A DNA stretch of 64,000 bases from the NCBI GenBank assembly GCA_027605045.1, contig JAQFWX010000020.1, positions 1-64,000 on the forward strand, written 5' to 3'. The notes under the pieces were generated by a model. The model was not told the origin of the DNA. It saw only the letters and a list, made by a program, of their open reading frames with translations, and made no database searches. The translations under genes were made by a program, and so were the position numbers. Shown here piece by piece: positions 12,255 through 24,089 of the stretch; positions within the stretch are counted from its first letter, which is position 1, and every line of letters starts with the position of its first letter. This DNA comes from Phallus indusiatus. Its lineage: Eukaryota > Basidiomycota > Agaricomycetes > Phallales > Phallaceae.

Positions 12255-12718
12255 AATTGGCACTACGAGCTTTTTCCAACTCAGCAGCGTATTGCTTTGG
12301 GGTTAGTGTTTTCTAATGGAAGAAACAATCCATCAAAAGTTGGTTTAGATCATATAATTGTGGTCCGATTTTTTGTTCACCTGCGAAAACGCGTGCATCT
12401 GGGCGATCTGCGTTTTGAGAAGTTCATTGACTAGAATTTTTCACGTTAGCAAGAAAAAAGACCGTTGACGATGGAATCTACATACTCATTCGATGTCGGG
12501 CCAATGTTGTCTTTCCTTCGAAGGCCTGACAGAAGGTAACAGTCAGGATAGCCCTTTTTTTGAAGAGCAAAGTGTTTTGTGAACCGCTGACGTACCTCAC
12601 TAACGATGAGTACAGCATAACTCTCGCCACATCCACTGGATTGATCCGCTATATCCAGATGTGATACGGGAATGGCGTTCTTCAAAGCCTCTTCGAGAAG
12701 TTTTTGAGAAATGGGCAT
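12253..12718 (-). CDS. BolA family protein (BOL2/Fra2-like)
   Basis: Four exons on the minus strand (12718-12596, 12525-12486, 12430-12381, 12312-12253) splice in phase to 90 residues, the usual BolA length. Diagnostic stretches are 'SGCGESYAVLIVSE', 'FEGKTTLARHRMINELLK' and 'QIAQMHAFSQKTLTPKQY'. The invariant His of 'MHAFSQ' and the Cys of 'GCGE' can ligand a [2Fe-2S] cluster with a CGFS glutaredoxin. In yeast the Fra2-Grx3/4 complex senses iron-sulfur status and controls the iron regulon, and the family also serves cluster delivery. The start MPISQKLLEEAL matches the family N-terminus. A perfect iron-type GATA box sits about 80 bases upstream of the ATG. There is no frame break. Confidence 0.9.
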
Positions 12719-13302
12719 TTTCTGAACAGCTAAAGAGAGAGAGAAGAGTGGGGGTTGGTAATAAGAGATGATGATAGAAAGATCGTACGTGTGGTTTATC
12801 TGATAAGAGTATTCATTCAATCTGGATTACATAACCTCAGCTCTACTTTTCACGCTCGTGTCTACTTCGCACTTGCACTTTGATTAAAAACTTGACAGGG
12901 GGATAGTGAAAGAATGTGTGAAAAGAAAAAGAAGAGAAAGGTGCGAGATATCGTGATTATTGTGAAATTGCGTGTTTTTAGTGGGTACCAGTACCGTGTG
13001 AAGCTGGTCGTGATGGGGTATGATTCATTACGAGCCAATAAGACGAGGTAATTACAAAACTACAGCAAATAGGGTGTATGACTTTCTAATCATATAAGAG
13101 AAACACCTTTATCAGATACGCTATTCAGTCCCAGATTAAACGTAAATAAGCGAGTTACGAGTATAAGTTACTCCAATCTGACCTTCCCACACCAGATCGT
13201 GTGCTCAGTCCTTTTGGTTGCTATTGAGGTAGCTGTCACTGGCCGTTGCGATAAAGACCTGCGGTATCGGGCGGACATCGTGAATAATCAATTACCAATC
13301 TC
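12719..13302. other. BolA promoter / UNC-50 3' flank
   Basis: No gene is seen between the BolA start and the UNC-50 stop. The part next to BolA holds a GATA box, listed separately. Confidence 0.4.
12796..12806 (-). promoter_or_regulatory. Iron-type GATA site (TTATCTGATAA) upstream of BolA
   Basis: TTATCTGATAA contains two overlapping exact matches to ATCWGATAA, one on each strand. Fep1, Urbs1 and SreA iron repressors bind this sequence. It lies about 80 bases upstream of the BolA ATG. One such match per window is expected by chance, so the functional reading is tentative. Confidence 0.4.
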
Positions 13303-14464
13303 CTACCCAAAATACTTCTCCAAGAATATTTTAGGAATGTTTATACCTGACAGGGTTAACGCGTAGACACAGATGAGTGGAAGTAGCAGGAAGAGTATTG
13401 CTTCCGTTCGGTACAGGAAAGGAAGACTTGACAGGCCGAAATACACTCCTATTATGTATTGACCAAATCTAGCGAATAAGAGGATAGAGGTGCTTTAGTA
13501 CTCGACTATGATGGTCCTTTTTAAATGTGGCAAGTCAACTTACGCAACGAGGTATATCGTGTTCCCAAGGAACAGGCACACCCAATAGCTTCGTGTGATC
13601 ACTGCAATCAACAAAAGCTGCACAACACCAAGAGTAAGAAAGCATGGGAAGAATGCATTAATAGCTATATCAAATGCGTATGCGTATTCGACGTAGTTTG
13701 ATTCGGAAGAGCCTGGTACCCCTCCTCCGCTGCCGCTGAGCCAGAGCGTCTCGCTCCTAGTGTTTCCGCCCTTGCTGCTGGTATTCGAAAAAGAATGTTC
13801 GCAAAGAAGTATAGCAATGTTGCAACGAAGAAGCTTGATAGTAGAAAATCTCGGCAGACCATTGTTAGGATTAATGTCAGGGCATCGTTAGGGGAAAGGG
13901 TATACACTATTGACCATAGGACGGAAACGACTAGTTAAGACAAAGAAGAGAATTAGCGCGTGGCTATATGATGGGAAGAAAAAGACTTGCAAACTATGCA
14001 TCCAATGATGAGAACGAGAATAGCGGGGTCGTCTCTTGCCCATGTGTTTTTGGTCTCTGAATAACACGGACGTTAAAACGAAAAACGTGAGAGATAACAT
14101 ACTCAGAACACAGAACATACGCTTATGGAAATAAAGAAGCTTATACCTAATATATATTGGCATAAGCTACTACGAATCAATGCGACTGGGATCCCCGCAC
14201 TTACACCTTTCTTGGTGCAACACAAAGATAAGTCAGCTGCCACGCCGCCATTTCGTAGTCCTACAACATCAACAATGAAAACTATCAAAACCTGAGAACA
14301 TCATAGAATAAGCAAAGAAACGAGAAACAAATACGCACCATTTGTTGGAACTTGTGTAGTCTTTTGAATATCGGAGGGAGCTTCCATGTCGACACTGAAG
14401 AGATCAGTCCTGATGTTGATAATCCAGTCTGACCTGAATGGTTATGGTTCGAGTAGGTGGACAT
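13303..14464 (-). CDS. UNC-50 / Gmh1 family Golgi membrane protein (one apparent frame break)
   Basis: Minus-strand gene starting MSTYSNHNHSGQTG at 14464. Exons 14464-14339, 14260-14205, 14146-14121 and from 14056 onward give 'WKLPPIFKRLHKFQQM', 'DYEMAAWQLTYLCVAPRKV', 'YKLLYFHKQ' and 'TKNTWARDDPAILVLIIGCI', the hallmark UNC-50 N-terminus. Later exons give 'SPNDALTLILTMVCRDFLLSS', 'YVEYAYAFDIAINAFFPCF' and the end 'LSGINIPKIFLEKYFG'. The protein is a multi-pass Golgi protein that, in yeast, interacts with Arf exchange factors (Gea1/2). Between 'FFANIL' and 'NTSSKGGNTRSETLW' the frame shifts at an A5 run on the plus strand (about 13788-13792), with no GT-AG pair to remove it. One more base restores a continuous, family-like sequence. 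The upstream 155 codons open in the same frame are not family-like and are left out. Confidence 0.85.
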
Positions 14465-14882
14465 TGATAGTGGGAAAGCGTCGCCAGGTGAAACCATCAC
14501 ATGCGTTGTTATTTTGAGTGTTTGTTGGTTGAAGTCGATGTTAGCGTGCACTGCACGCGGCACGGGTGCTACGGAGCTTGAACTGGCTTGTGGGGCCGGT
14601 TGCCGGACCTGAAACGGCAACCCCCGGATATATCTCAAATTTGGAAAAATGCTGTCATAAACTTCAATGCAGATTGAATTATGAGTGAATACATATAAAA
14701 CCGATAAATCAAATGCTACAACAAAATTGGCTCGTCTCTCGAGCATATACATATGATATGAGTATTTTATGCTTGTCCATTGATGCGCTCTATCGTTTTT
14801 TACCGAAAAAGCCTTTACATTTCCGTCGCGATTGATTGAGAGGAGTTTTTTTTGAAGGAGTTTTTTTGCCGTAGCCTTGCTT
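14465..14882. other. Intergenic, UNC-50 upstream region
   Basis: An open frame runs upstream of and in phase with the UNC-50 start up to 14929 but looks unlike the family. It is treated as leader or intergenic DNA. No other feature is seen. Confidence 0.4.
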
Positions 14883-16298
14883 CTACGGGACGAGCTCGTC
14901 ACTCTGGGATGCAATATTGTCATTGTCAACTGACTCAGTAAGGGTACTGAGCCGTATTTTGTTGCCTAACCAGTGTATATTCCCGCTTGGGTCGCTATTG
15001 GAATTATTTCTCAGACTCCTTAAGTTGAGTATCAAGCGGCTTCCCTATAAGTCGTCAGAGTTACATCATTGACGATGCGAGCAATACTTTTGATCAGGCT
15101 TACTGTGATCCCCATTAAATCTATGAGTGTCCTGAATCAAGTTAGTTCCCAAATATATGAACGAAGGACTTTCAGGCTAACATACTGGAGTGTTGTCACA
15201 CTGGTTTTGTTTACCCGAATGAAGGAAATGACGAAAACCACTGTCGGTAATACCAGTCAGCCTGTTATTCCTGAGGTCTGTATATAGTCTCACCACAAAG
15301 ATGAAGTAACACCCAGAGCCCATCCCTGACGAAAATATAATAAAGAACAGGTATTCCCGTTGTTTTCCAGGCAATAATTGCTAGTCTTATAAATCTATGA
15401 TCATGTCAACCTGAGTTCAACGAGCAGATGAGAGGCATGAATACATTACCTTCCTACGATCAGAAAGAAAAGAATGAAATGAAATATTATTTCAGATATC
15501 CTTGGTGCATGTGGTTTAATCAGAACCGATCATGTATATGTACGTGTGAATGCATGATACTCACAAGGTATCATATGAGTGGGCATAATGGTCGGATTTG
15601 ACGCATTCCCCAAAGATATTTCCACTTACAAAAAACGGGGTAAAGAAAATTGGAGATCCGATGCAAAACAAAATTGAAAAAACTAGAAGTATCACAGCAT
15701 TCGAGAGCCACAGAAAGACTAGACCGGCTAACATTCTTCGACTTCTTTCGTAGAAGGCAAAGACTGAATTTTGGAGTGAGAAAAAGGTATCGACAAGGCA
15801 CAAGTTATGAGACACACTTCGATAGATCAATAATGCATCCATGCTGACCATTAACAGGGTGTTACACGTTACGAGAAACAACATATAGAAGTGACAAGTA
15901 TCTTCCGTAATAACTATGCTCTGGGCTACAATAACTCTCATTCTAGAGAAATATTCATTAATTTATGAACTGAAAAAAAGATGTATTTATTTACTTACAT
16001 CGCTGAGACGAGAGTTAAGTATCGGATGATAAAGAAGAGGTAGTTAACGGTGCCGCGTTGAGCTCTGAAAAATGGTACTCCTAGTAAGGTCAGCATATCA
16101 TGAATCAGATGATAAACTAACTTCCAAACTAGCTGGACTTCCTGATCATAGGTGATCAAAGTATCCCATATCAAAAGAACGGCAGCGGGAGCTAGCAAGT
16201 AAAATCAACAACTGTCAGCTAATCGGCGGTAATCTCAAATGACCTTGGTAATACGAAACATATGGCTCCGAGACTTGGAATGGGACGGTTGAGTTCAT
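14883..16298 (-). CDS. DUF6533-type seven-transmembrane protein, copy 3
   Basis: Complete minus-strand gene whose exons all join in phase. It starts MNSTVPFQVSEPYVSYYQG, continues with 'IWDTLITYDQEVQLVWK', 'NYLFFIIRYLTLVSA', 'FAFYERSRRMLAGLVFLW', 'ISEIIFHFILFFLIV', 'RDGLWVLLHL' and the tail 'GSRLILNLRSLRNN', then ends in a 40-residue acidic, Asn/Ser-rich cytosolic tail. The family is uncharacterised; the fold predicts seven helices and a role at a membrane. It is the first of three tandem, same-strand copies. Copies share exon phase but diverge strongly in the N-terminal 20 residues and the extra-membrane tail, as expected for diversifying paralogues. Confidence 0.8.
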
Positions 16299-17068
16299 TC
16301 TGGCTGCTGCCAGTGGAACAGGCCAGCTGAAAGTATGAAGAATCAATTTATAAAAGAACAAGGTTCGGAAGGATATTGTGAGCGCTCGGAAACCCCGTTG
16401 TCCTGAGATGATTGGTTATGGTTTCAAGGTGCTTTGGTGGTGCAAGTATCCGCATTTTTTAGTAATTATCTTACTCAAACATGGAGATTACTCAACAATC
16501 ACGCAATTATGCCGTAACGCTACATAAGGACAGCCAGTGAAAATATTGACGAGTGACCAAAAATACACTAAATTATGTAGTAAGGAGCCTGGAGGTCATG
16601 TTGACGTTGTTGAAATACGTTTGTTGCGCTGCTCGAATTTATAATATACTAGTCTAAATTTCGCTTTGCGGATGAGTCTTCATATGCTTCAAGTGACTGA
16701 GAGTAACTATGATGGGATACTAAATCAACTAATTTAGGCTTGCGGCAGCTGTACTAAAATAGAACCGCCAGCTGATGCCCGCCAATTATAGGGTATTCCG
16801 AGAGAGTATTAGAAGTGCCGGTGAGGTGAGACCATTACATCGGCCTTGGCAGGCGTCTTCACGGCAGAACAAATGGAGGTCCTATCGAAACATGGAGTGT
16901 TTTTTTTTTTTTACGCGAGAGCTTCAATTTCATTGATTCAGCCAGGTATCGTTAATTTTTTTTCACGGCCTTTTATTCCTTGTAAGCCGACCACTGTCTG
17001 CGTCAGGTCCAATCATCAATGAGCAGTCCTGATTTCGAATCATTATTAGCCAGTACTTGTTTTTCTAT
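16299..17068. other. Intergenic between tandem 7TM copies
   Basis: About 770 bases with no gene recognised. A poly-T run near 16900-16912 is the only notable local feature. Confidence 0.4.
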
Positions 17069-18478
17069 TTACATAACACTATTAGGTTCGCTTATAGTAT
17101 CAAATAATATTTTTCTGCCCATCCAGTGAATATAATTAGGTGAGTCGGTATCCGAGCTATTTCTTAAACTCCTCAAGTTGAGAGTTAGACGACTTCCCTT
17201 TAGTTGTTATGATTATGGTTAGTAAGAGTTGCGTCAATGATGATCGGTGAATATTTTAAATCTTACTGTCATTCCAACAAGTACAACGGCCGGACTGTGG
17301 AGCTTCTCGTTAGTACTTTAGAGGAACAGGGCTACATGCAAGTTACTGGTACACACATCATTATCATTAGACCAGTGGTTTGAAGGAAGGAAGCGACAAA
17401 AACCACTTTAAGGGACGTCAAACTGTGTTCAATTTTCCAACATTGTACTAACCAAAAAGATGGATGAAAACCCAAAATCCGTCTCGAATAAAAATGTAAC
17501 AAATGTACGATATACCCAGTACTCTCCAGGAAGCAATGGTTAACTTGATGAACCTCGGTAGTACTTTCAGTTCCATAACAGATATGTAAGTATATGAAAC
17601 ACGGTACCTTACTATGACCAATGTGAGAAGGATACTGTGGAAAATTAACTCAGATATCCTGAAAGATTAAGAATTGATCAGAATTCGGGCAGAGGTCTGC
17701 AAGTACTACCATATGTCACGTTCGAAGACGGGAACGCCTGCCATACGGCATTCTCCAATAACGCCTTGTACAAAGACAGCGGAGTGAGCGACCGGAAACT
17801 TCATGGAATATATGATTGAGAAACCCAGGAAGGCTGCGCTATTCAAAACCCAGAGAATGACTAGTCCGATTAAAACTTTTCGGTTTCTCTCGTAAAAAGC
17901 GAAGACTCAATTTACTAAGGTAAAGATAGTATGTCAAAAAGATTAGTCTAAACAGTAAACGTACCCCGATAAACGAGTAGGACGTCAACGCAACTTATCA
18001 AAATCACGCTGCCTAACGAAAGAAGGTATGTATAGACACGACAAATATTTTCTCGTTGAAAGTGGCTTTGTGTCATTATAACAGTCGATCTAGACAACCA
18101 CCGGTCAGTGACTCAAATCGCGCAAGAGAAGGATGAACATATATTTACATTGATATGATCAAAGATAAATACCGAATCATAAAGAAGAGATAATTTACAA
18201 CACAGTGTTGAGATCTAAAAACCCAATCATCGAATGGAATATCAACTGTCTAATGGATGTTGTGGATAATAGCAACGCTTACTTCCAGATTAGTTCGACC
18301 TCTTGATCATAAGTTATTATCGTATCCCATATCAAAAGGCTAGCGACCGAAGCTGATAAGACATCAATAACTGATTGATTATGTAGTGATTCTACAGGAG
18401 ACGACCTTGGCCTAGATAATACGAAGGGTAAGACTCCGCAAAGACGGGGGAGACAGCAAGGTCCCGATTCACGTTCAT
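17069..18478 (-). CDS. DUF6533-type seven-transmembrane protein, copy 4
   Basis: Complete minus-strand paralogue, start MNVNRDLAVSPVFAESYPSY. Exons decode in phase to 'SVASLLIWDTIITYDQEVEL', 'VVNYLFFMIRYLSLIIS', 'VFAFYERNRKVLIGLVILW', 'WISELIFHSILLTLVIV', 'IRDGFWVFIHLF', 'IPAVVLVGMT' and 'GSRLTLNLRSLRNSSD'. One intron near the 3' end carries a textbook TACTAAC branch site about 15 bases before its acceptor. Product: a multi-pass membrane protein of unknown function. The codon frame is free of stops through all exons, so this copy looks functional. Confidence 0.8.
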
Positions 18479-19578
18479 GCAGCTAGTCAAATTTGAGAGA
18501 CCGTGATCATAATGAAGCTGCTTAATTTATAGCCAACTAGGATGCAAGATTATGAGCGCTCAGATTCCGGAAACATGATAGGCATTTGAATATTCAATAT
18601 GGTAGGATTGTCTGAATTGAGAGTCGTCCAAGACAACACTGGAATTTCATATCATACTTCCAGCGCGGGTTTTTTAAACCTTCTTTGGCGTGCAATCTGA
18701 AAAGGGCTGTAAGAAGGCCAGCACAAGATAGAAGGCAAGTGTAAAGAGCCCTTAGCTGTTGTGTTAAAGGCTAAGCTTCAGCCAAATACGAACAAGATAG
18801 GTTTCCACGACGAAATTCTGAGCTCCACCTCAATATCACGCATATGCGACGTTTCTTTGTTGTTCAGATTTGGATTTCGCATAATGAAGGGGCCCATCCG
18901 TCTAAAAATACGGATCCAGCCTCCACGGTTAAGCGCTTTGCGCTTGGTATATGAAATCATTACATTACGCGAAGTGGAGTCGTTCAGTTCATTGACATTC
19001 ATCCCTACCTTACATCTTCCGCAAGGTCTGCCCGCTACATACTTCAGCAAAGTTAATCCGAAATGATGTGAATTGAGAATCGGGAATTGTCCGAGAAGTC
19101 CGGTTCATGGACTGCATATGCATGATTGAATCAGATTGATCTTTGACTCTTGCCTTTCTTTCCTGATAAGTTTTTCTTCTAACTTGCTTTCAACTTCTAA
19201 TTTTGCGTAGATTTACTCATGTTTGCCTAACAGTTACTATACCTGTAAAATCGGTTTAGCCTCGTTCCTTGGACACATTAGCAACTTTGTCGCTATATAA
19301 AGAACTGTAATTCAGCTAGTTTTATATTTCATACGAAAGCATAATTATCCGAATTGCTCCTCATGTATCGGAGATTAAGAGGTGCATATACGATTCATTC
19401 TGATAACCGTGACAGACATCAACAAGACTGGATTCGTAGTAAAATGAATTAAGATTATCAGCTAAAGTAACAAAAGAGTCCTACGCTACAAATTGCATCC
19501 GAATATATATTCTAATAAATTATGAATGTTTTTGCAATGTTCGTTGTGAAAGTTCAATGTGTCCATGCCTGCACCACA
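18479..19578. other. Intergenic between tandem 7TM copies
   Basis: About 1.1 kb. At 18761-19066 both strands are open for 90-100 codons in overlapping frames, without a recognisable motif. Nothing else is seen. Confidence 0.4.
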
Positions 19579-20994
19579 TCATTCTGCTTCTAGCAAATTA
19601 AGTCGTGAAAGTCCGAGAGGATAACTCGAGAGCTCGATATCCCATTCTGTATAGGTTGTGGGCTCACTGCCAGTGTGAGTACAGTTTTTTAAATTCCTTA
19701 AGTTAAGGGTTAGGCGGCTTCCCTAGATATTGTCAGTTCTTCAAGTTTTGGAATGATGTTTATAAAAATCTCACTATTAAGCCTACGAAGACGATAGCTG
19801 ATCTGAGAACCCAGCGTGTCTTGTCAGTGTGAGATTAAAGATACCGGTTGGTCAACATACTGGATTATTGCAAGACCAATTAAGTGGGTTTGAACGGCGG
19901 ACATGACAAAGGCCACTGTTTAGTGTTTAGTAATGAATTCAGTCAGATAGCACACGGCTGAGTGTCTTACCGGACAAATGGAGAAACGCCCAAAGCTCAT
20001 CTCGAACAAAAATGTGATAAAGACTGAATATCCCCATTTCTTTCCATGATGCAGCCGTAACCCTAATAAACCTCCGGTGCTTTCAGTTCAAGGCCTAAGA
20101 TGAAAATGTGGAAACTGCTACCTTACGAAAACTACGAAGAAAAGAACAATTTGGAAAATTATCTCCGATATCCTAATATATTGATTTAATGATGATGACA
20201 CGTTTTAACACTGCAAGATTCTCACCAAAAATCATGAGTAAACCTAGGAAGATTTACAGCGATGCATTCTCCGAAGACATTATGGGTAAAAATCGTATCG
20301 GCGTTGACAAGTGGTGATTTCAAACAAAACGCGAGAGAAAGGCCGAAGAGTATTCCGTTATTCAGTAGCCAGAGAGTGATTAAACCAGCTAGAACTTTTC
20401 GGTCCCTTTCGTAAAAAGCGAACGCTGAATTTGCTGAGAGCAAGGATATCTGTAAAACCATGATGCATACCTCGATAGACAAGGAATGCATCCATGCTGC
20501 TTATCAATAAGCAGGTCGCCATTGTAGAAAACCACGTATAGATAATACAAACGTTATCTTTTGTCGTGAAGCTACTTTTGCTTATGATGATTGATGTTCT
20601 ATATGAATGTTCGTCAGTTGCTGAAATTTGTAAAAAAGCATATTCGCTTACATTGATATGCTTATGGCTAGGTATCGAATAATAAAAAAGAAATAATTAA
20701 CCACAGAGCGTGGAGTTCTGAAACAGATTTGAAAAAAGGAATGACAATCGTGGAAACTATGTTGACCTCCAAATCAAATCAATTTCTTGGTCATATGTAA
20801 TTATGACATCCCACATCAAAAGTGCGCCGATAGAAGCTAGATATGAGAATCAAAATTGAGTTGAATCAATAATAGATTTGAAAATGACCTTGGATTAGGG
20901 ATGCAGCGTAAGAAGTTGAAGCTTCCCGGAGTGAGGAATCCGCAAGTGGTAGTACAGTAGTAACACTAACGTTTGCAAGACTAGGTATCGACAT
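19579..20994 (-). CDS. DUF6533-type seven-transmembrane protein, copy 5
   Basis: Complete minus-strand paralogue, start MSIPSLANVSVTTVLPLADS. Key segments are 'LLMWDVIITYDQEIDLIW', 'VVNYFFFIIRYLAISIS', 'AFAFYERDRKVLAGLITLW', 'GDF..FVRDELWAFLHLS'-like helices and the tail 'GSRLTLNLRNLKNCTHTG'. All junctions are GT-AG and in phase. The cytosolic tail after the last helix is about 40 residues and polar. It is the outermost of the three tandem copies and lies next to a long gene-poor stretch. Function unknown; the family label rests on the WD..LT.D.E.E..W segment and the terminal L.LNLR motif. Confidence 0.8.
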
Positions 20995-23118
20995 GGAAAT
21001 CCTGCTGAAAGGTCCAAGTTTATATGGTTTATATAAAAAATGAAATAAGGTTAAAGGATCGGCAGAGTGGAGGGTATATTTAGATCGTGGGCACTTGACA
21101 TCGTCGGAGACCATGATGAACCGGATTAGGTACAATTTGCTATCATAAAAACGTCAGTTGCGGAAATCCGAGATGAACAATTATTGTGATAGATGGCTAT
21201 AAATCTTGCCCCATGCTACATATGCCGCTGAGATAATTTCCGGAACCATTGGAAGAAATCTGCGGACCTAATTACTCCATTTGTCGTTGTGCATTTTTTG
21301 ATGAGATAGATCACTTGAGCAGAACCCACATCACGAGACGTGACGCCGGCCGCGGGCATCAGTGATCAGGGCAAGTGCTCCAGAAGACATACCGCTCCTA
21401 TAGGCCGAGCCTCTGAGGCTTTCTTGGATACCACGAGGTTATTTGGATTCTAGGATACTGCATGTCATCTAGAGCAGATGCGGATCACTCCTCGATGGGT
21501 CGAGAAATATGTACCGCGGGGTGGATTTAGTCCAAGCCTCCAAGGGATGACACCTCCGGAGTCCCAAGATACAAATGTATCATGTTGGATATATTGTTCA
21601 CTTGTTGCAATTTCAAACGAAAAGCTTTAACACCTACGTAAAGCAAAATCTGAAGAGCTTCAACGCTTTGACCTGCGAAACAGGACAGAGATCGGAACGC
21701 AGAAATCGGCGTACAGTTTCGAACCAATCCGAAGGTGACGGTAGCATTTCCAACACGTTTTGTCACGCGGAGTCACTCCGATGCAGTGCAGAACCAAACC
21801 GGCCACATGGCACATCACTGCCTTTGTCCTGGCTAACAAAAACAAGGCGAATAGCATTGGATATTGAGTGCGCACGAGGAGTGTAGCTGCATCACACTCA
21901 CCGACGTTGTTTTTACACGGTGCGGAAGATAGGCCTTCATTGCGTTGAAATCTAATTTTTTGCCTGGTTTGATTGCGAAGATTTACCATCAATTTGACAG
22001 ATGTGTTTCATGGCTGTTAGTTGCTGTGGTTGCAACAATAGGTAAAGAAGGGTGAAGATCGGCGGGGAGAACGTCAATGTTTAGCCGAGACTGACCTGCC
22101 TGTCGCATCTTCGACCTGGACCAAACGCGAAACCGTTGTTGGCACGGATAAAGTTTGAGACTTCGCATGTCTGCACAAGGCCTACCCAAACGTCCCTGGC
22201 TTGTATGACTTCACTCCCAGCTTCCCTCTCTCACTAGAGATATGATGGCGGATAAACACATATTATTGTCCTTAGTTTGATCTTTAATACAGGATGATCC
22301 ATAATGCCGATGAATTGGTTTTTCAACAAGAATCAAAGCCTGGTTCCGGTTGAGTTGTATCTGTCTGAAAAAGTCTTGGTTATTCAATATTCGATTATAA
22401 AGTGTTAAAGTAAACTTTGTTCCGTAGAAGAACGTGGCAGTAAGGTGCACGCGGCGATTCGGTGGTATTCAGAAGCCGCAACATTCAACGGCCTGGCTCA
22501 AATTTGTTCACTTTTTGAAACGCCAGATTAAACTGCGACTTGAGCGTATATTGTCCGTCTACATGTCCTGACGTCAAAGCCTGCGGCGAGCAATGCAAAA
22601 GTGGATTACACAAGTCACGGACATCGGGCCGTTACAGCCCCACAGCCCAGCTGCAGCATTAAGCAACCTACTACTTACTGCAAAGTACAATGTCAAACTG
22701 TGAAGATTCATGCCTCTCCGACAAATTTCTGAAAAGGAAATTTTAAACAAGAGACCAAAAAAAAACTGCTTCATACCGTTCAACCCGAACCCTTTTTGCC
22801 AAACGTAATTGGGCGGTCTATGGTATGCATAACCGTATGACCATGTTCTGGATTAGTTTGGTTCTTTTTGTTTAGTTGTTTTCATACTCTGTTTCCAATA
22901 CGCCAACACGATTTACAACGGAGAGTTCGGAAGGTGACGACATGGCCTCAAACTGCACAAGCGCTCACCGGCATTAGTCGGCATATAATATCCGAATTCG
23001 AGTTCCGACAGGTCCAACAACTAGAATATTGGCCGCTCTCTGAAACCGACAGGGAGACAATGCCCGATACGTACGATAAAAAGCCATCGATCTCGACCTC
23101 AATTACCGCAACAGCAAG
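20995..23118. other. Gene-poor stretch, nothing recognised
   Basis: About 2.1 kb upstream of the proline iminopeptidase. Several 60-110-codon frames on both strands overlap one another (for example minus 21660-21992) but show no motif or consistent splicing. It may hold eroded gene or transposon remains. Confidence 0.4.
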
Positions 23119-24089
23119 ATGGTACAAATGATCACTAAAGAAGACGCATTTGGCACGTACATAGAAGGGCACATTCCTTTCACCTACCAGGGTGAAAAGT
23201 TCCAGACGTATTACAAGCTGTACGGTACTCTGGAAGGCCGTACTCAGGATCCTCTCATAATTGTTCATGGCGGACCTGGTCTTATTTGCAATTACCTCTT
23301 TCCGCACGCAGACGCTGTCAAGGTTGCTTCGATTCCCGTCATATTTTACGATCAACTAGGGAATGGACGATCGACTCATCTGAGAGAGAAACCCTCCGAG
23401 TTCTGGGTTATAGAGCTATTTGTGGACGAGTTGGATAATCTCATCCGCTATTTCGGCATTGAAGATTCATTCAATGTTTACGGTCATTCGTGGGGAGGCT
23501 GCGTCAGTGTCGAATACGCTATTCAAAAGCAGAACCCCGGTCTCAAACGTTTGGTTCTTGCGAATACCCTGCCGTCAACCGCTTTGTGGGGGAAATCCAC
23601 GATGCAACTTCTGGAAAAATTTCCCGCAGATGTTGTAGAAGGTATAAAAATTGGGATGAAGGATCCAGCGAGGTACTACGAAGCGCTGAAGGTGTTCCAT
23701 GCCAAGCATGGATGCACTGTAAAGCCGTTGCCAGCAGAATACACCGAAACCTTCGAGGCTATTTTTGGTCCAGATGGCGATACTTCCGTCACAAGCTCAT
23801 CGTATGTACTCGGTTATATTTCTTAAGTATTTAATGTGCTTATGATTGGCATCAAAAGGCTTCTCGACGATTGGACCAGCATCGGCAGACTCCATAACGT
23901 CAAAGCGATAACGCTTGTTGTAAACGGACGTGATGATATCGCGCAAGATTACGTTTGCGCTCCGTTTTTTACAACATAAACAAGTGCAAGTGGGTTCGTT
24001 TCGAAGGGTCTAGTCATATGCCTTTCTGGGAAGAGCGCGAGAGGTATATTGAAGTTTTGAGTGGGTTTTTGACGGAGACGTTGGAATGA
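23119..24089 (+). CDS. Proline iminopeptidase-like alpha/beta hydrolase (S33 family)
   Basis: Two exons (23119-23801, 23859-24089). Alpha/beta-hydrolase landmarks are in order: oxyanion motif 'IIVHGGPG', 'YDQLGNGRST', nucleophile elbow 'GHSWGG', acid site 'VNGRDDIAQ' and the catalytic His in 'EGSSHMPFWEE'. Family members release N-terminal proline or hydrolyse amino-acid amides; in fungi many are annotated proline iminopeptidase or L-amino acid amidase. There is no signal peptide, so a cytosolic enzyme is expected. Near the end, 'DYVCAPFF' and 'YNINKCKWVRFEG' are both family-like but lie in different frames, separated by a T6 run at 23965-23970. One added T makes the protein continuous. As written, the frame stops at 23978-23980 and loses the catalytic His. 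Confidence 0.85.

Noticed and set aside
14465..14929. N-terminal extension of UNC-50 in the same open frame
   Set aside because: The 155 extra codons do not resemble the family, whose members start close to the WKLPPIFKRLHKF segment.
1506..20994. Idea that the 7TM genes are STE3 pheromone receptors
   Set aside because: They carry the DUF6533 core (WD..LT.D.E.E..W and a final L.LNLR tail) and lack STE3 hallmarks, so the array is not a classical B mating-type locus.
21660..21992. 110-codon minus-strand frame in the gene-poor stretch
   Set aside because: Has a hydrophobic patch but no family motif and no splice partners; kept only as part of the unassigned stretch.
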